Positions 25,154 to 33,807 of a stretch of DNA of 64,000 bases are shown here, one piece after another. Below the pieces are notes generated by a model. The model was given only the letters and a program-made list of their open reading frames with translations. It did not search any database and was not told the DNA's origin. Origin of the DNA: JBBRYW01 sp038253945 (GTDB lineage Bacteria; Actinomycetota; Thermoleophilia; Gaiellales; Gaiellaceae); the NCBI GenBank assembly GCA_038253945.1, contig JBBSGR010000002.1, positions 1 through 64,000 on the forward strand. Reading direction: 5' to 3'. Made by a program: the position numbers and the translations under genes. Every line of letters begins with the position of its first letter. The stretch's first letter is position 1.

Positions 25154-26511
25154 GGCCCGAGCTCCTGCAGGAATGCGGCGACACGCGCACCGCAGTAGAA
25201 ACCCTGGCAGCGGCCCATCAGAACCCGTGTGCGCCTGCGCAGACCGTCGAGATCGACGGGCGGGATCGTGCTGGCCAGCGCCTCCTCGATCTCGCCGAGC
25301 GTGACGCGTTCGCAGAAGCAGACGATGCGACCTGCCTGCTGGTACGGGCGCGGCGAGAGGTCGCCGATGTTCGGCATGCGCAGTCCCGGTGGATCTTCCT
25401 TAGGGTGCAGCTGCAGTCCCGCGGCGCCCAGCTCGGCGCGAACGTGCTCCGCGATCGCCATGGATGCCGTCAGGCCCGTCGAGCGGATCCCGCCGACGCA
25501 CGCGTAGCCTTCAGGTGCGTGGATCGTGAGCTGATAGTCGCTGTGCTCGGTCGCCGCCCGTAGGCCGACGTAGACCGCAGTCACCTCGTGGCGCAACAGC
25601 TCGGGCAGGATCAGCTCGCCCTGCGCGCGCAGAGAGGCGAGACCTTCGGCGGTCGATGACGGGTCGTCCTTTTGCTCGACGTCCTCGGCCGTTGGCCCGA
25701 GGAGGAGATTGCCGAAGACGGTCGGGGAGACGAGGACGCCTTTCGTCGTCCCGGTCGGCACCGCCAGCACGATGTGGTTGAGCAGTGGACGGGAGAGCTT
25801 GTCGAAGACGATCAGCTCCCCGCGGCGCGGCGTGACGGTGAACCCCTCGTGACCGAGCAGCCGGTCGATCTCGTCGCTGTGGAGGCCCGCAGCGTTGACC
25901 AGGAAGCGCGCGTCGAGCACACCGGTGGTCGTCTGCACGCGGAATCCGCCGTGCTCGAGCCTGTCGATGCCCGTGACACGCGCGTTGCGCCGCAGCTCGC
26001 AACCCGCCAGCACGGCCTCCGTCGCGAACGCCAACGGCGTCGTGAACGGACAGACGATGCCCTCGTCTGGAACGTCGAGTGCGCCGTAGGCACCCGGGCC
26101 CAGGTGCGGCTCGCGCCCGTAGAGCTCGTCGACACTTATCTCGCGGATAGCCGTATAGCCGTTCGCGTTCGCACGGTCGACGATCGCGGGGAAAGCAGCG
26201 AGCTGTTTCGCGTTCCACGCGACGAGCAGGGCGCCGATCCGCGCGAGCGGGATACCCACCCCTGCCGCATACGCGGTCAAGAGCTCGTAGCCGCGCTGCA
26301 CCAGCCGGGCCTCGAGCGTACCCGGTCTCGCGTCGAATCCCGTATGGAGCAAGGCCGTGTTCGCCTTGCTCGTGCCGGCGCCGACGTCCGGGCCCGCTTC
26401 GAGCAGCGTGCAGCTGAGCTTGAAGCGGGACAGCTCACGCGCGATTGCAGCGCCGACCACTCCCGCGCCCACGATGACGACGTCGCGGTTCGGGGACGAC
26501 GAAAGAGTCAG
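25150..26511 (-). CDS. FAD oxidoreductase with C-terminal [2Fe-2S] BFD domain (GlpA/LhgO-like), apparent CTG start
   Basis: 453-residue DAO-family flavoprotein. The N-terminus has VVIVGAGVVGAAIARELS and an acidic E in LLEAG. GTSKANTALLHTGFD and CVGGIRSTGLTASMAIAEHV are typical of GlpA/L-2-hydroxyglutarate-oxidase-like proteins. The C-terminal bacterioferritin-associated-ferredoxin domain has four cysteines (CFC and RCQGFYC) for a [2Fe-2S] cluster. No ATG, GTG or TTG exists between the upstream stop region and the first beta strand. A CTG overlaps the glycerol kinase stop as CTGA, exactly like the NTGA overlaps elsewhere. Oxidation of glycerol-3-phosphate made by the adjacent kinase is the best guess. 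Confidence 0.78.
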   Translation of the reverse strand: MTLSSSPNRDVVIVGAGVVGAAIARELSRFKLSCTLLEAGPDVGAGTSKANTALLHTGFDARPGTLEARLVQRGYELLTAYAAGVGIPLARIGALLVAWNAKQLAAFPAIVDRANANGYTAIREISVDELYGREPHLGPGAYGALDVPDEGIVCPFTTPLAFATEAVLAGCELRRNARVTGIDRLEHGGFRVQTTTGVLDARFLVNAAGLHSDEIDRLLGHEGFTVTPRRGELIVFDKLSRPLLNHIVLAVPTGTTKGVLVSPTVFGNLLLGPTAEDVEQKDDPSSTAEGLASLRAQGELILPELLRHEVTAVYVGLRAATEHSDYQLTIHAPEGYACVGGIRSTGLTASMAIAEHVRAELGAAGLQLHPKEDPPGLRMPNIGDLSPRPYQQAGRIVCFCERVTLGEIEEALASTIPPVDLDGLRRRTRVLMGRCQGFYCGARVAAFLQELGP

Positions 26512-27941
26512 CGGCGGTCTCGTGAGAGCTCGGCCAGTGCGGCCGCCGCGGCCTCCCAGCGCGCAAGTCGCTCCTGCGCCTCGTCGCCAGTCATGCGCGG
26601 CTCGAATACCTCGGCCGGAGCCCAGTCGCCGACAGCTTCCGCCGGAGTGGCAGCGTTGCCGCTGCCGAGGCGTGCGAGCGCTCCCACCCCGAGCGCTGTC
26701 GCATCCGCAGCCGGGTAACGCTCGACCGGCACCTGGAGCAGATCGGCCTGCGCCTGCATGAGCGCGGCGGACCGCGTCAGGCCGCCGTCGACACGGAGTC
26801 GCTCGAGCGGCCGGCCCATGTCTTGGCCCATCGCCCGCGCCAGCGACGCGACCTGCGCGGCGATCCCCCAGATCACGCCACGAACGAGGTCGTCGCGGCG
26901 CGTCGCCAGCGAGAGCCCGAGCCAGCCGCCGCGCGCGTCCGGCGCCCAGAACGGCGCGCCGAGGCCGGCGAGGGAAGGAACGAAGATTGCTTCCTCGGCG
27001 CCCGCGGAACTCACGCGGTCGAGGTCTGCGGCCCCTTCGATCAACGCGAGGTCCTCGAGCCACGATACCGCCGATCCCGCGCTGTAGACCTGGCCGTCGA
27101 GGCAATACGTCGTCGAGCCGTCCAGACGCCAGGCGACGCACGCTGCAAGCCGCGACTTCGACTGCGGCGCTTGCTCACCGGCGTTGGCGAGGATGAAGGC
27201 GCCGGTGCCGTATGTGCACTTCGCCTCGCCCGGCGCGAAGCACGCCTCGGCGAACAGGGCGGCCTGCTGATCCACCGCGAGGCCGGTGATCGGCAGCGGG
27301 TCGCCGAACGCGGTGGTCTCGCCGATCGGCGCCGCACAATCGACGATCTCGGGCAGGGTCGCTGGATCGACCTCGAACAACGCGCAAGCCTCCTCTGACC
27401 ACTCGACGCTCTCGAGATCCAGCAGCAGCGCTCGCGACGCCGTCGCGGCATCGGTGACGAAAGCGCCCGCCAGGCGCTGCAGGAGCCAGGCGTCGACCAT
27501 GGTTATGATTCCTTCCTCGCCCGTCTCGCGCCGCAGCCAGGTCATTTTCGGGGCCGCGAAGTACGGATCGAGCGGCAGGCCTGTGAGCTGGGTCAGCCGG
27601 TCGGCACTACCCTCCAGCTCGCGTGTCACCGACGCCGCGCGTCGATCCTGCCAACTCAGCGCGGGACCGAGCGGCTTCCCCGTTTCGCGATCCCAGCGCA
27701 GCACGGTCTCGCCTTGGTTGGCGATTCCCACGGCGTCCACCGGCGCGCCGGCGGCCGCAAGTGCCGCGCTGCCCGCATCGACGATCGACCGCAGCAGCTC
27801 CTCCGGATCCTGCTCGACCGCACCGCCGCCCTTCGCCTCCGGGTTCACGCGCGCGTTGCCCTCGCCGAGAACGCCGGCATCCGAGACGACGAGCGCCTTG
27901 GTGGACGAGGTCCCCTGGTCGATCGCCAGGATGTTCGGCAT
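26508..27941 (-). CDS. glpK: Glycerol kinase-like FGGY sugar kinase
   Basis: 477-residue FGGY-family kinase. The phosphate-1 motif is IDQGTSSTKALV near the N-terminus. GIANQGETVLRWDRETGKP, SWQDRRA, TWLRRETG, GTGAFILANAG and LRVDGGLTRSAALMQAQAD match glycerol kinases, with ATP-dependent conversion of glycerol to sn-glycerol-3-phosphate as the known reaction. It is slightly shorter than the usual 495 residues. ATG starts only 25 bp from the divergent PuuD-like gene, and it heads an operon with the GlpA-like and GlpB-like genes. Related FGGY kinases act on other polyols, so the substrate is likely but not proven. Confidence 0.8.
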   Translation of the reverse strand: MPNILAIDQGTSSTKALVVSDAGVLGEGNARVNPEAKGGGAVEQDPEELLRSIVDAGSAALAAAGAPVDAVGIANQGETVLRWDRETGKPLGPALSWQDRRAASVTRELEGSADRLTQLTGLPLDPYFAAPKMTWLRRETGEEGIITMVDAWLLQRLAGAFVTDAATASRALLLDLESVEWSEEACALFEVDPATLPEIVDCAAPIGETTAFGDPLPITGLAVDQQAALFAEACFAPGEAKCTYGTGAFILANAGEQAPQSKSRLAACVAWRLDGSTTYCLDGQVYSAGSAVSWLEDLALIEGAADLDRVSSAGAEEAIFVPSLAGLGAPFWAPDARGGWLGLSLATRRDDLVRGVIWGIAAQVASLARAMGQDMGRPLERLRVDGGLTRSAALMQAQADLLQVPVERYPAADATALGVGALARLGSGNAATPAEAVGDWAPAEVFEPRMTGDEAQERLARWEAAAAALAELSRDRR

Positions 27942-27966
27942 GTGGCAAACCTATAACGTCACGTGA
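27942..27966. promoter_or_regulatory. 25-bp divergent promoter region
   Basis: The whole space between two divergent ATG codons contains CCTATAACGTCACGTGA. Read one way, TATAAC could be a -10 for the PuuD-like gene; read the other way, TATAGG could be a -10 for glycerol kinase. Both would give leaderless mRNAs. An 8-bp palindrome TCACGTGA lies within it. Confidence 0.4.
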
Positions 27967-28680
27967 ATGGCCAGGCCGATCGTCGGGATCACGACCTATG
28001 TCGTCCCCGCCAAGTGGAGCTACTGGGATCTCGATGCGGCGCTCGTCCCGGCCCACTACGTCCAGGCAGTCGAACGGGCGGGCGGTCGGGCGCTGCTCGT
28101 GCCGCCGGCGACGGACGGACTGGAGGAAACTTTGGACGCCGTCGACGGCCTGATCTTCTCCGGCGGCGCAGATCTCGATCCCGAGCTGTACGGCCAGGAG
28201 CCGCACCCCGAGACGTTCGGAATCACGGAGGAGCGTGACCGCGCCGAGCTGGCGCTGCTCGAGGGCGCGCTTGCGCGAGACATGCCGGTGCTCGCGATCT
28301 GCCGGGGCTCACAGGTGCTGAACGTCGCGCGCGGCGGCGACCTCGTCCAGCATCTTCCGGACATCGTCGGCGATGAGAAGCACAAGCACACGCCGGGCAC
28401 GTTCGCCGACCACGGAGTCACTCTGGAGGAAGGCACGCGGCTGGCGCAACTGCTCGGCGATCGCGCACCGGTGAAGTCGCATCACCATCAGGGCTTCGGC
28501 CGGGTCGGTGACGGTCTCCGGGTCGCTGCGCACGCGGAGGACGGGACGATCGAGGCCGTCGAGGATCCCTCACGCCGCTTCGCGCTCGGCGTGCTCTGGC
28601 ATCCGGAAGCAGGCGAAGACGGGAAGCTGTTCGAGGAGCTCGTGCGCCAGGCGCGCGAGTATCAACATGCAGGTCGTTAA
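27967..28680 (+). CDS. Gamma-glutamyl-amine hydrolase (PuuD-like class I amidotransferase)
   Basis: 237-residue class I glutamine-amidotransferase-like hydrolase. The catalytic triad is visible: Cys112 in LAICRGSQVLN, His212 and Glu214 in LWHPE. GLIFSGGADLDPELYGQ is typical of PuuD and related enzymes, which release GABA (or another acid) from gamma-glutamyl conjugates. ATG start, probably on a leaderless mRNA. The stop lies 14 nt inside the aldehyde dehydrogenase gene. With the GS-like ligase and this aldehyde dehydrogenase it makes the first, oxidation and last steps of a gamma-glutamylated amine pathway. Confidence 0.87.
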   Translation: MARPIVGITTYVVPAKWSYWDLDAALVPAHYVQAVERAGGRALLVPPATDGLEETLDAVDGLIFSGGADLDPELYGQEPHPETFGITEERDRAELALLEGALARDMPVLAICRGSQVLNVARGGDLVQHLPDIVGDEKHKHTPGTFADHGVTLEEGTRLAQLLGDRAPVKSHHHQGFGRVGDGLRVAAHAEDGTIEAVEDPSRRFALGVLWHPEAGEDGKLFEELVRQAREYQHAGR

Positions 28681-30007
28681 CCCGGCGACCGAGGAGCCGA
28701 TCGCCGAGCTGGACGCTGCCGGCGTCGAGGAGACAGACGCTGCCATCGCCCGCGCAAGAGAAGCCTTCGAGGAATGGCGCGCCGTGACGCCGGCCGACCG
28801 CGCCCGGTTGCTGCGCCGCCTCGCGACGCTCGTCGAGGACCACGCCGAGGAGCTCGCCCGGATCGAATCGCAGAACGTCGGCAAGCCGATCGGCGGCGCG
28901 CGCGCTGAAGTCGGGATGGTGGCGCAGGTCTTCCACTTCTACGCGGGCGCCGTCGACAAGCATCACGGCGAGACGATCCCCGTGGCCGGCGGCATCGACA
29001 TGACGTTCCGCGAGCCGCTCGGGGTCGTCGGGCTGATCGTCCCGTGGAACTTTCCGCTCAACATCTCGAGCTGGAAGCTCGGCCCTGCGCTCGCCTGCGG
29101 CAATACCGTCGTCCTCAAGCCCGCCGAGCTGACACCGCTTTCGGCCCTGCGCCTCGGGGAGCTCGTGCTGGAGGCAGGGATTCCCGAAGGTGTCGTCAAC
29201 GTCGTCGTGGGGCCGGGCCGCGTCGTCGGCCAACGGCTCGTCGAGCATCCCGACGTCGCCAAGATCGCCTTTACGGGCTCGACGGAGGTCGGTCGGAGCG
29301 TCATGCGGGGTGCCGCCGGGACGATCAAGCGAGTCACGCTCGAGCTGGGCGGCAAATCGGCGAACGTCGTCTTTGCCGACGCCGACCTCGAGCAGGCTGC
29401 TGCGGCCGCGCCGTATGCGGTCTTCGACAATGCAGGCCAGGATTGCTGCGCCCGGTCCCGAATCCTCGTCGAGCGCTCTGCCTACGACCGGTTCGCCGAG
29501 TTGCTGGTGGAGGCGACCCGCAAGGTCAAGGTAGGCGATCCGGAGGACGAGGCGACCGAGATGGGGCCGCTGATCTCGGCGCAGCACCGCGAGACCGTGG
29601 CCTCGTTCGTCGACGGCGAGCCTCTGTTCCGCGGCGACGCGCCCTCCGGGCGCGGCTTCTGGTTCCCCTGCACGCTCCTGGAGGCATCAAACGACGATCG
29701 CGTCGCGCGCGAGGAAGTCTTCGGCCCGGTGGCCGCGCTGATCCCGTTCGCCGACGAGGAAGACGCCATCCGGATCGCCAACGACACGCCGTACGGCCTT
29801 TCCGGTTCCATCTGGACGGAGAACGGCGCCCGCGCGTTCCGCGTCTCCCGTGCGCTCGACACCGGCGTGCTCTCGATCAACTCCAACAGCGCGGTTCGCC
29901 CCGCGACACCGTTCGGCGGCTTCAAGCAGTCCGGCTTCGGCCGCGAGCTCGGAATGCCCGCGCTGGAGGGATACTCCGAGGTCAAGAACGTCTTCATGGC
30001 GACGTGA
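28667..30007 (+). CDS. Aldehyde dehydrogenase of the gamma-glutamylated amine pathway
   Basis: 446-residue NAD(P)-dependent aldehyde dehydrogenase. Key residues: VPWNFPLN with Asn, VVLKPAELTP with the cofactor Lys, FTGSTEVG, LELGGKSANVV with Glu, and GQDCCARSR with the catalytic Cys. It is about 35-45 residues shorter than typical. A compressed stretch after MGPLISAQHRETV accounts for this, with no sign of a frameshift. ATG overlaps the PuuD-like gene, and the stop overlaps the SDR as TGATG. By context it oxidises a gamma-glutamyl-aminoaldehyde. Confidence 0.87.
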   Translation: MQVVNPATEEPIAELDAAGVEETDAAIARAREAFEEWRAVTPADRARLLRRLATLVEDHAEELARIESQNVGKPIGGARAEVGMVAQVFHFYAGAVDKHHGETIPVAGGIDMTFREPLGVVGLIVPWNFPLNISSWKLGPALACGNTVVLKPAELTPLSALRLGELVLEAGIPEGVVNVVVGPGRVVGQRLVEHPDVAKIAFTGSTEVGRSVMRGAAGTIKRVTLELGGKSANVVFADADLEQAAAAAPYAVFDNAGQDCCARSRILVERSAYDRFAELLVEATRKVKVGDPEDEATEMGPLISAQHRETVASFVDGEPLFRGDAPSGRGFWFPCTLLEASNDDRVAREEVFGPVAALIPFADEEDAIRIANDTPYGLSGSIWTENGARAFRVSRALDTGVLSINSNSAVRPATPFGGFKQSGFGRELGMPALEGYSEVKNVFMAT

Positions 30008-30774
30008 TGGGACGCCTCGAGGCAAAGGTCGTGGTGATCACGGGCGCCGGCGGCGGGATGGGCCGCGAGGCGGCTCTGCTCTTCTCCGAGGAAGGCGCAC
30101 GGGTCTGTGTTGCAGACGTGGACGGCGAGGCCGCTCAGGCGACCGCGTCGGACGCACGGGACGCCTTCGCGCTCCGCGTGGATGTGTCCGACCCCGACAG
30201 CGTGCGCAACATGTACGAGGAGACGGCCGCACGATACGGCGGCATCGACGTCCTCTACAACAACGCCGGCATCTCGCCGCCGGATGACGATTCGATCCTC
30301 GACACGGAGCCCGACGCCTGGCAGCGGGTGCAGGACGTGAACACCAAGGGCGTCTACCTCTGCTGCAAGTATGGCATCCCACATCTGCTCAGGCGCGGCG
30401 CCGGGTCGGTCATCAACGTCGCCTCGTTCGTGGCACTGGTCGGCGCGGCGACGTCGCAGATCTCCTACGCGGCGTCGAAGGGCGCAGTACTTTCTCTCAG
30501 CCGCGAGCTCGCGGTACAGTTCGCCAGACAGGGCATCCGGGTCAACGCGCTCTGCCCAGGCCCCGTGGAGACGCCTCTGCTGCTGCGGATCTTCGGCGAC
30601 GACCCGGCCGCGTACGAGCGGCGCCGAGTGCACCTGCCCATGGGCCGGCTCGCGAAGCCACGCGAGATCGTGAACGCGGCGCTGTTCCTGGCGGGTGACG
30701 AGTCCTCGTACGTGAACGGCGCGACGTTCCTCGTCGACGGTGGCCTCACGGCGGCCTACGTCACGCCGGAGTAG
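30007..30774 (+). CDS. Short-chain dehydrogenase/reductase
   Basis: 255-residue classical SDR: TGAGGGMG cofactor motif at 12-19, NNAG at 85-88, catalytic Ser near INVAS, Tyr154 and Lys158 in SYAASKG, and PGPVETPLL after that. An acidic residue at VADVDG suggests NAD preference. ATG overlaps the aldehyde dehydrogenase stop (TGATG). A coupled SDR and aldehyde dehydrogenase would suit an alcohol substrate such as gamma-glutamylethanolamide better than putrescine, which needs an amine oxidase instead. That is inference from gene content. Confidence 0.87.
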   Translation: MGRLEAKVVVITGAGGGMGREAALLFSEEGARVCVADVDGEAAQATASDARDAFALRVDVSDPDSVRNMYEETAARYGGIDVLYNNAGISPPDDDSILDTEPDAWQRVQDVNTKGVYLCCKYGIPHLLRRGAGSVINVASFVALVGAATSQISYAASKGAVLSLSRELAVQFARQGIRVNALCPGPVETPLLLRIFGDDPAAYERRRVHLPMGRLAKPREIVNAALFLAGDESSYVNGATFLVDGGLTAAYVTPE

Positions 30775-30923
30775 GCGCCGTCAGTGGTTGCGGAAGTCGA
30801 CGATCGGGCGTCGAGAAGCAGCGCTGCGACGAGGCCCGGCGGCGATCAGGAAGAAGGTCGCGATTGCCATCCTTTAGGAGCGCCTCGAGCGGTACGCGGG
30901 GTACAGTTTTTTACGAGCGACAC

Positions 30924-31964
30924 ATGCCAACACACGTCTTCGATTGGACTTCGTTCGTGACGCTCGCCGCGGCTCTCGGGTTCGTAAGCGGGTCGAGCGC
31001 CGTCCCTCACCGGCAAGCGAGCGCGCTGCGTCTGCCGGTGCCGGGCATGGCGCTCCGCAACACGAACCTGCGTCTGATCGTCGCCGGGAGCCCACCTCTG
31101 GCGGTCGACGTCGATACGCGCCGCGTCTCTGCGATCAACGTTCCCGGCGCCTCCAGCAATGCCAACCCCTCCTCTTCGGTGATTCAACTTGGGACGGCCG
31201 CGGCGCTCGTTGGCAGCGCCGAGTGTGCGAGCTGCGGCCGCAACCAGCCCGTGTTCTTCGTACGGCCGGGTGATCTGAGCGTGACTCCGGTCGGTCAGGC
31301 GCTACAAGTGGCGCCGGCGGGCCCGAATCGGGGCGGCTGGTTCTTGCGCTCCGAGGGTTCCGGACGTTGCGCGATTCAACGCGTCGGCATCGACGGGCAG
31401 GCGCAGCGCGCGCGACCCAGCCGATGCACTAGCGAGCTCGGGGGTCAAACGCCACCCGGTCTGATCGTGAATCGCTCGCTCCTCGAGGATCCGGCGAGCG
31501 GACGCGTGCTGCTGCGTGCGTCAGGGATGCGCGCAGCTTCAGGCGCCTACGTGCTGCGAAGTCCGGCGAACGATCGGCTCTTGTTGCAGAATTTTCGCAC
31601 CCGTATGCAGCATCGACTGCGGTGGCCAAGCGCATACGGGTTCGTGCAGGGCGCCGTCGTCCGGCCCAGCCGTGGCCAGATCGCCGTCTGGTTCATCAGC
31701 GGCCCGGTCGACCAACACATCGATGTCTGGTTGCTTGACGTGGCGACCCGAAGCTTCAAGCACGTGCCAGGGTTCCCGGTTGCCGCCGAGCTGAAGCGGA
31801 CGTCATTGACCTGGACGGCCGACGGGCGGCTCGTGATCCTGACCCGCATCCGAGGAGCCGATGCTCTTGTTGTCTGGCGTCCCGGAGCGCGAAAGTCCGC
31901 GAGTGGGTTCCTTCAGCTGCTGCCTTCTCGAGAGGCAGGCGCGCAAGCGGTTGTGGCCTGGTAG
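30924..31964 (+). CDS. Secreted beta-propeller-like hypothetical protein
   Basis: 346-residue protein with no recognised name. An N-terminal hydrophobic stretch (SFVTLAAALGFVSGSSA) suggests a Sec signal or anchor. The rest shows repeated beta-rich blades, the clearest being HIDVWLLDVATRSFKHVPGF followed by WTADGRLVILTR and VVWRPG, as in WD40-like/PD40 repeats. The ATG at 30924 is chosen because it directly precedes the signal; the frame also opens at 30864. A decayed paralogue lies convergently at 32080-33150, sharing the DVWLLD and DGRLV blade pattern. Confidence 0.65.
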   Translation: MPTHVFDWTSFVTLAAALGFVSGSSAVPHRQASALRLPVPGMALRNTNLRLIVAGSPPLAVDVDTRRVSAINVPGASSNANPSSSVIQLGTAAALVGSAECASCGRNQPVFFVRPGDLSVTPVGQALQVAPAGPNRGGWFLRSEGSGRCAIQRVGIDGQAQRARPSRCTSELGGQTPPGLIVNRSLLEDPASGRVLLRASGMRAASGAYVLRSPANDRLLLQNFRTRMQHRLRWPSAYGFVQGAVVRPSRGQIAVWFISGPVDQHIDVWLLDVATRSFKHVPGFPVAAELKRTSLTWTADGRLVILTRIRGADALVVWRPGARKSASGFLQLLPSREAGAQAVVAW

Positions 31965-32079
31965 AGATCGGTCCGAAGAGGCTCGTGAGTCCCGCCCCTT
32001 CCGCTCCTCGCCACGCAGTCCGGACGTTGCCCGGCTCTCAAACCGCAGATAACCCGCGCCGACTCTGCTCGCAGCGACG

Positions 32080-33150
32080 CTAGCGAATGACCGCAAAGCC
32101 GTCGACACGATCGAGAAACGTGGGCAACGACTTGAGCGCGAGGCGCTTCTGCCCCGGGCGCCAGACGGCGACGACGTCCCTGCCTCGAGTCGTACGGGCG
32201 AGCAGGACGAGGCGGCCGTCCTCGCTCCAGGCCATCGCCGTCCGCTTCAGCTGAACGAAGGCTGGCGTGCCCGGCACGTGGGTCAGCCTCGGCGTTTGCG
32301 TGTCGAGCAGCCAGAGGTCGAACACCTGCCGATTCGGGTCGGTGCCGTACCAGGTGAAACCTCCCGCTCCGAGCACCACGAAGCGCCCACTCGGGTCGGC
32401 GAGGATCCTGTAGGGGTACCCATCTCGCTCGGCCAGTGCAGCCGCCGCTTGCCCTTGCCGGCGGCGTCGCGCAGCGTGATCTGCCCGCGGTACGGTTCCG
32501 CGACGACGAGCTTGCGCCCTGCGAGCGCGAGGATGCGGCCCTGCGTCGTCACAACAGTGCGGCCGCTTGCGGGGTCGACGACCCTGTGGCCGCGGCCGAC
32601 CACGAGCCCGAGCGCGCCGCCCGCGACGCCGGAGTAGGGACAGGGGAATGCTCGCGGCGGGCGCAGCAGCGAGCCGTCGAGTGCGACCAGGCGCAGCGTG
32701 CAGGGCGAGCGAAGGCTCGAGCCGAGCCGTTGCTGCACCCAGAGGGCGCGCCGTCGCTCGTCGCGGTCGCGTCCTCGCCGGCGCCGAGCGGGGTGACGCG
32801 CGGGCAGACCGCCGACGGCAAACAGCGTCCTCTCCGTGCGGTATGAGACGACGACGTCAACGCCGCCTGAGAGCGGGCGAGCGAACCTCGTTGAACAGTG
32901 CCTGCGTCATCGCCGGGACCTCGGGCAGCGGTGTCACGCCCGCCGTATCGACATCGAGCACCGAGGGCCGCTGGTCCGCGAGCAACAGTCGTAGACCCGT
33001 CTCGCCACGCAGCGTGATGCCGCGCAGGGGGTGCGGCGGGAACGAAAGAGATGATGCTGCGGCCGAGCCGGGGAGCCGGATAACGGCGAGCGCGAGCAGC
33101 GAGCCCAGCGTGATCAGTGCTGCCACAGCCCATATGAGCGCTCGTTTCAT
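32080..33150 (-). pseudogene. Frameshifted paralogue of the 30924 propeller protein
   Basis: The start is good: ATG at 33150, a signal segment KRALIWAVAALITLGSLLAL and then LRLLLADQRPSVLDVDTAGV. The reading then jumps frames near 32870 and again around 32740-32820. It continues as LRLVALDGSLLRPPRAF and KRRLHWPSEMG. It jumps once more near 32400 to DLWLLDTQTPRLTHVPGTPA, WSEDGRLVLLARTTRG and VAVWRPGQKR. At least three frame changes are needed. The pieces match the convergent intact gene in order, so this is a broken copy, or a gene damaged by sequencing error. Confidence 0.7.
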
Positions 33151-33302
33151 CTCGCTCTAGTATTGCGCGCGATGCCCGCGACACAGGTCTCTCCTGCGCC
33201 ACCGCGGCGGGCAGCGCGCGCGTGCGAGGCGCCCGATGCCTTCTCGCTCTCGAAGATTCCGCAGGCGCAGCTGACCCGAGGCCGGGGCATCAGAAGGAGC
33301 AC

Positions 33303-33764
33303 ATGAGCGGCTGCGTCATGTGCGACCTAGACAGTCTCCGCGGTGCCGACGTGTACATCCAAAACGCCTACTGCGTGTATGCGTCAACGCGCGATCCGCG
33401 GGACCCGCCCGATGTGCTTCCGGGATCCGGCATCGTCATCCCGATCGCCCATCGCGCGTCGCCCTTCGACTTCACAGCTGAGGAGTGGGCAGCCACGCAC
33501 GAACTTCTCATTCAGGCGAAGGCGGCACAGGATGAGCGCTTCGCACCGGACGGCTACTTCCTCTCTTGGACTTGCTTCCCTCCGACCGACGACTCGGTCC
33601 AATCCATGCACGCGCACTTGCACATCGTCCCTCGCTTTGACGACGAACCTCTTTGGGATCGAGGTGGACGGACAGCGATCAAGCTGCCGGAGAACCGCCG
33701 ACCCGATCCTTCCCGCCCTGGGAGTGGCCGAGCACAGTTGTTCGGTCCTCGGACTGGCCATTAG
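33303..33764 (+). CDS. HIT-family nucleotide-binding protein
   Basis: 153-residue histidine-triad protein. The triad HAHLHIVPR (His103, His105, His107) is intact. An N-terminal CVMC pair is the metal-binding feature seen in many HIT hydrolases. Start is ATG after AGAAGGAG; the frame is open about 80 bp upstream without support. HIT proteins hydrolyse nucleotide phosphoramidates or dinucleotides. The genomic context gives no hint of a specific substrate. Confidence 0.85.
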   Translation: MSGCVMCDLDSLRGADVYIQNAYCVYASTRDPRDPPDVLPGSGIVIPIAHRASPFDFTAEEWAATHELLIQAKAAQDERFAPDGYFLSWTCFPPTDDSVQSMHAHLHIVPRFDDEPLWDRGGRTAIKLPENRRPDPSRPGSGRAQLFGPRTGH

Positions 33765-33807
33765 GGCCACCGACGATCGCTTGCGGGCCGCTAGACTTGT
33801 GACAACT

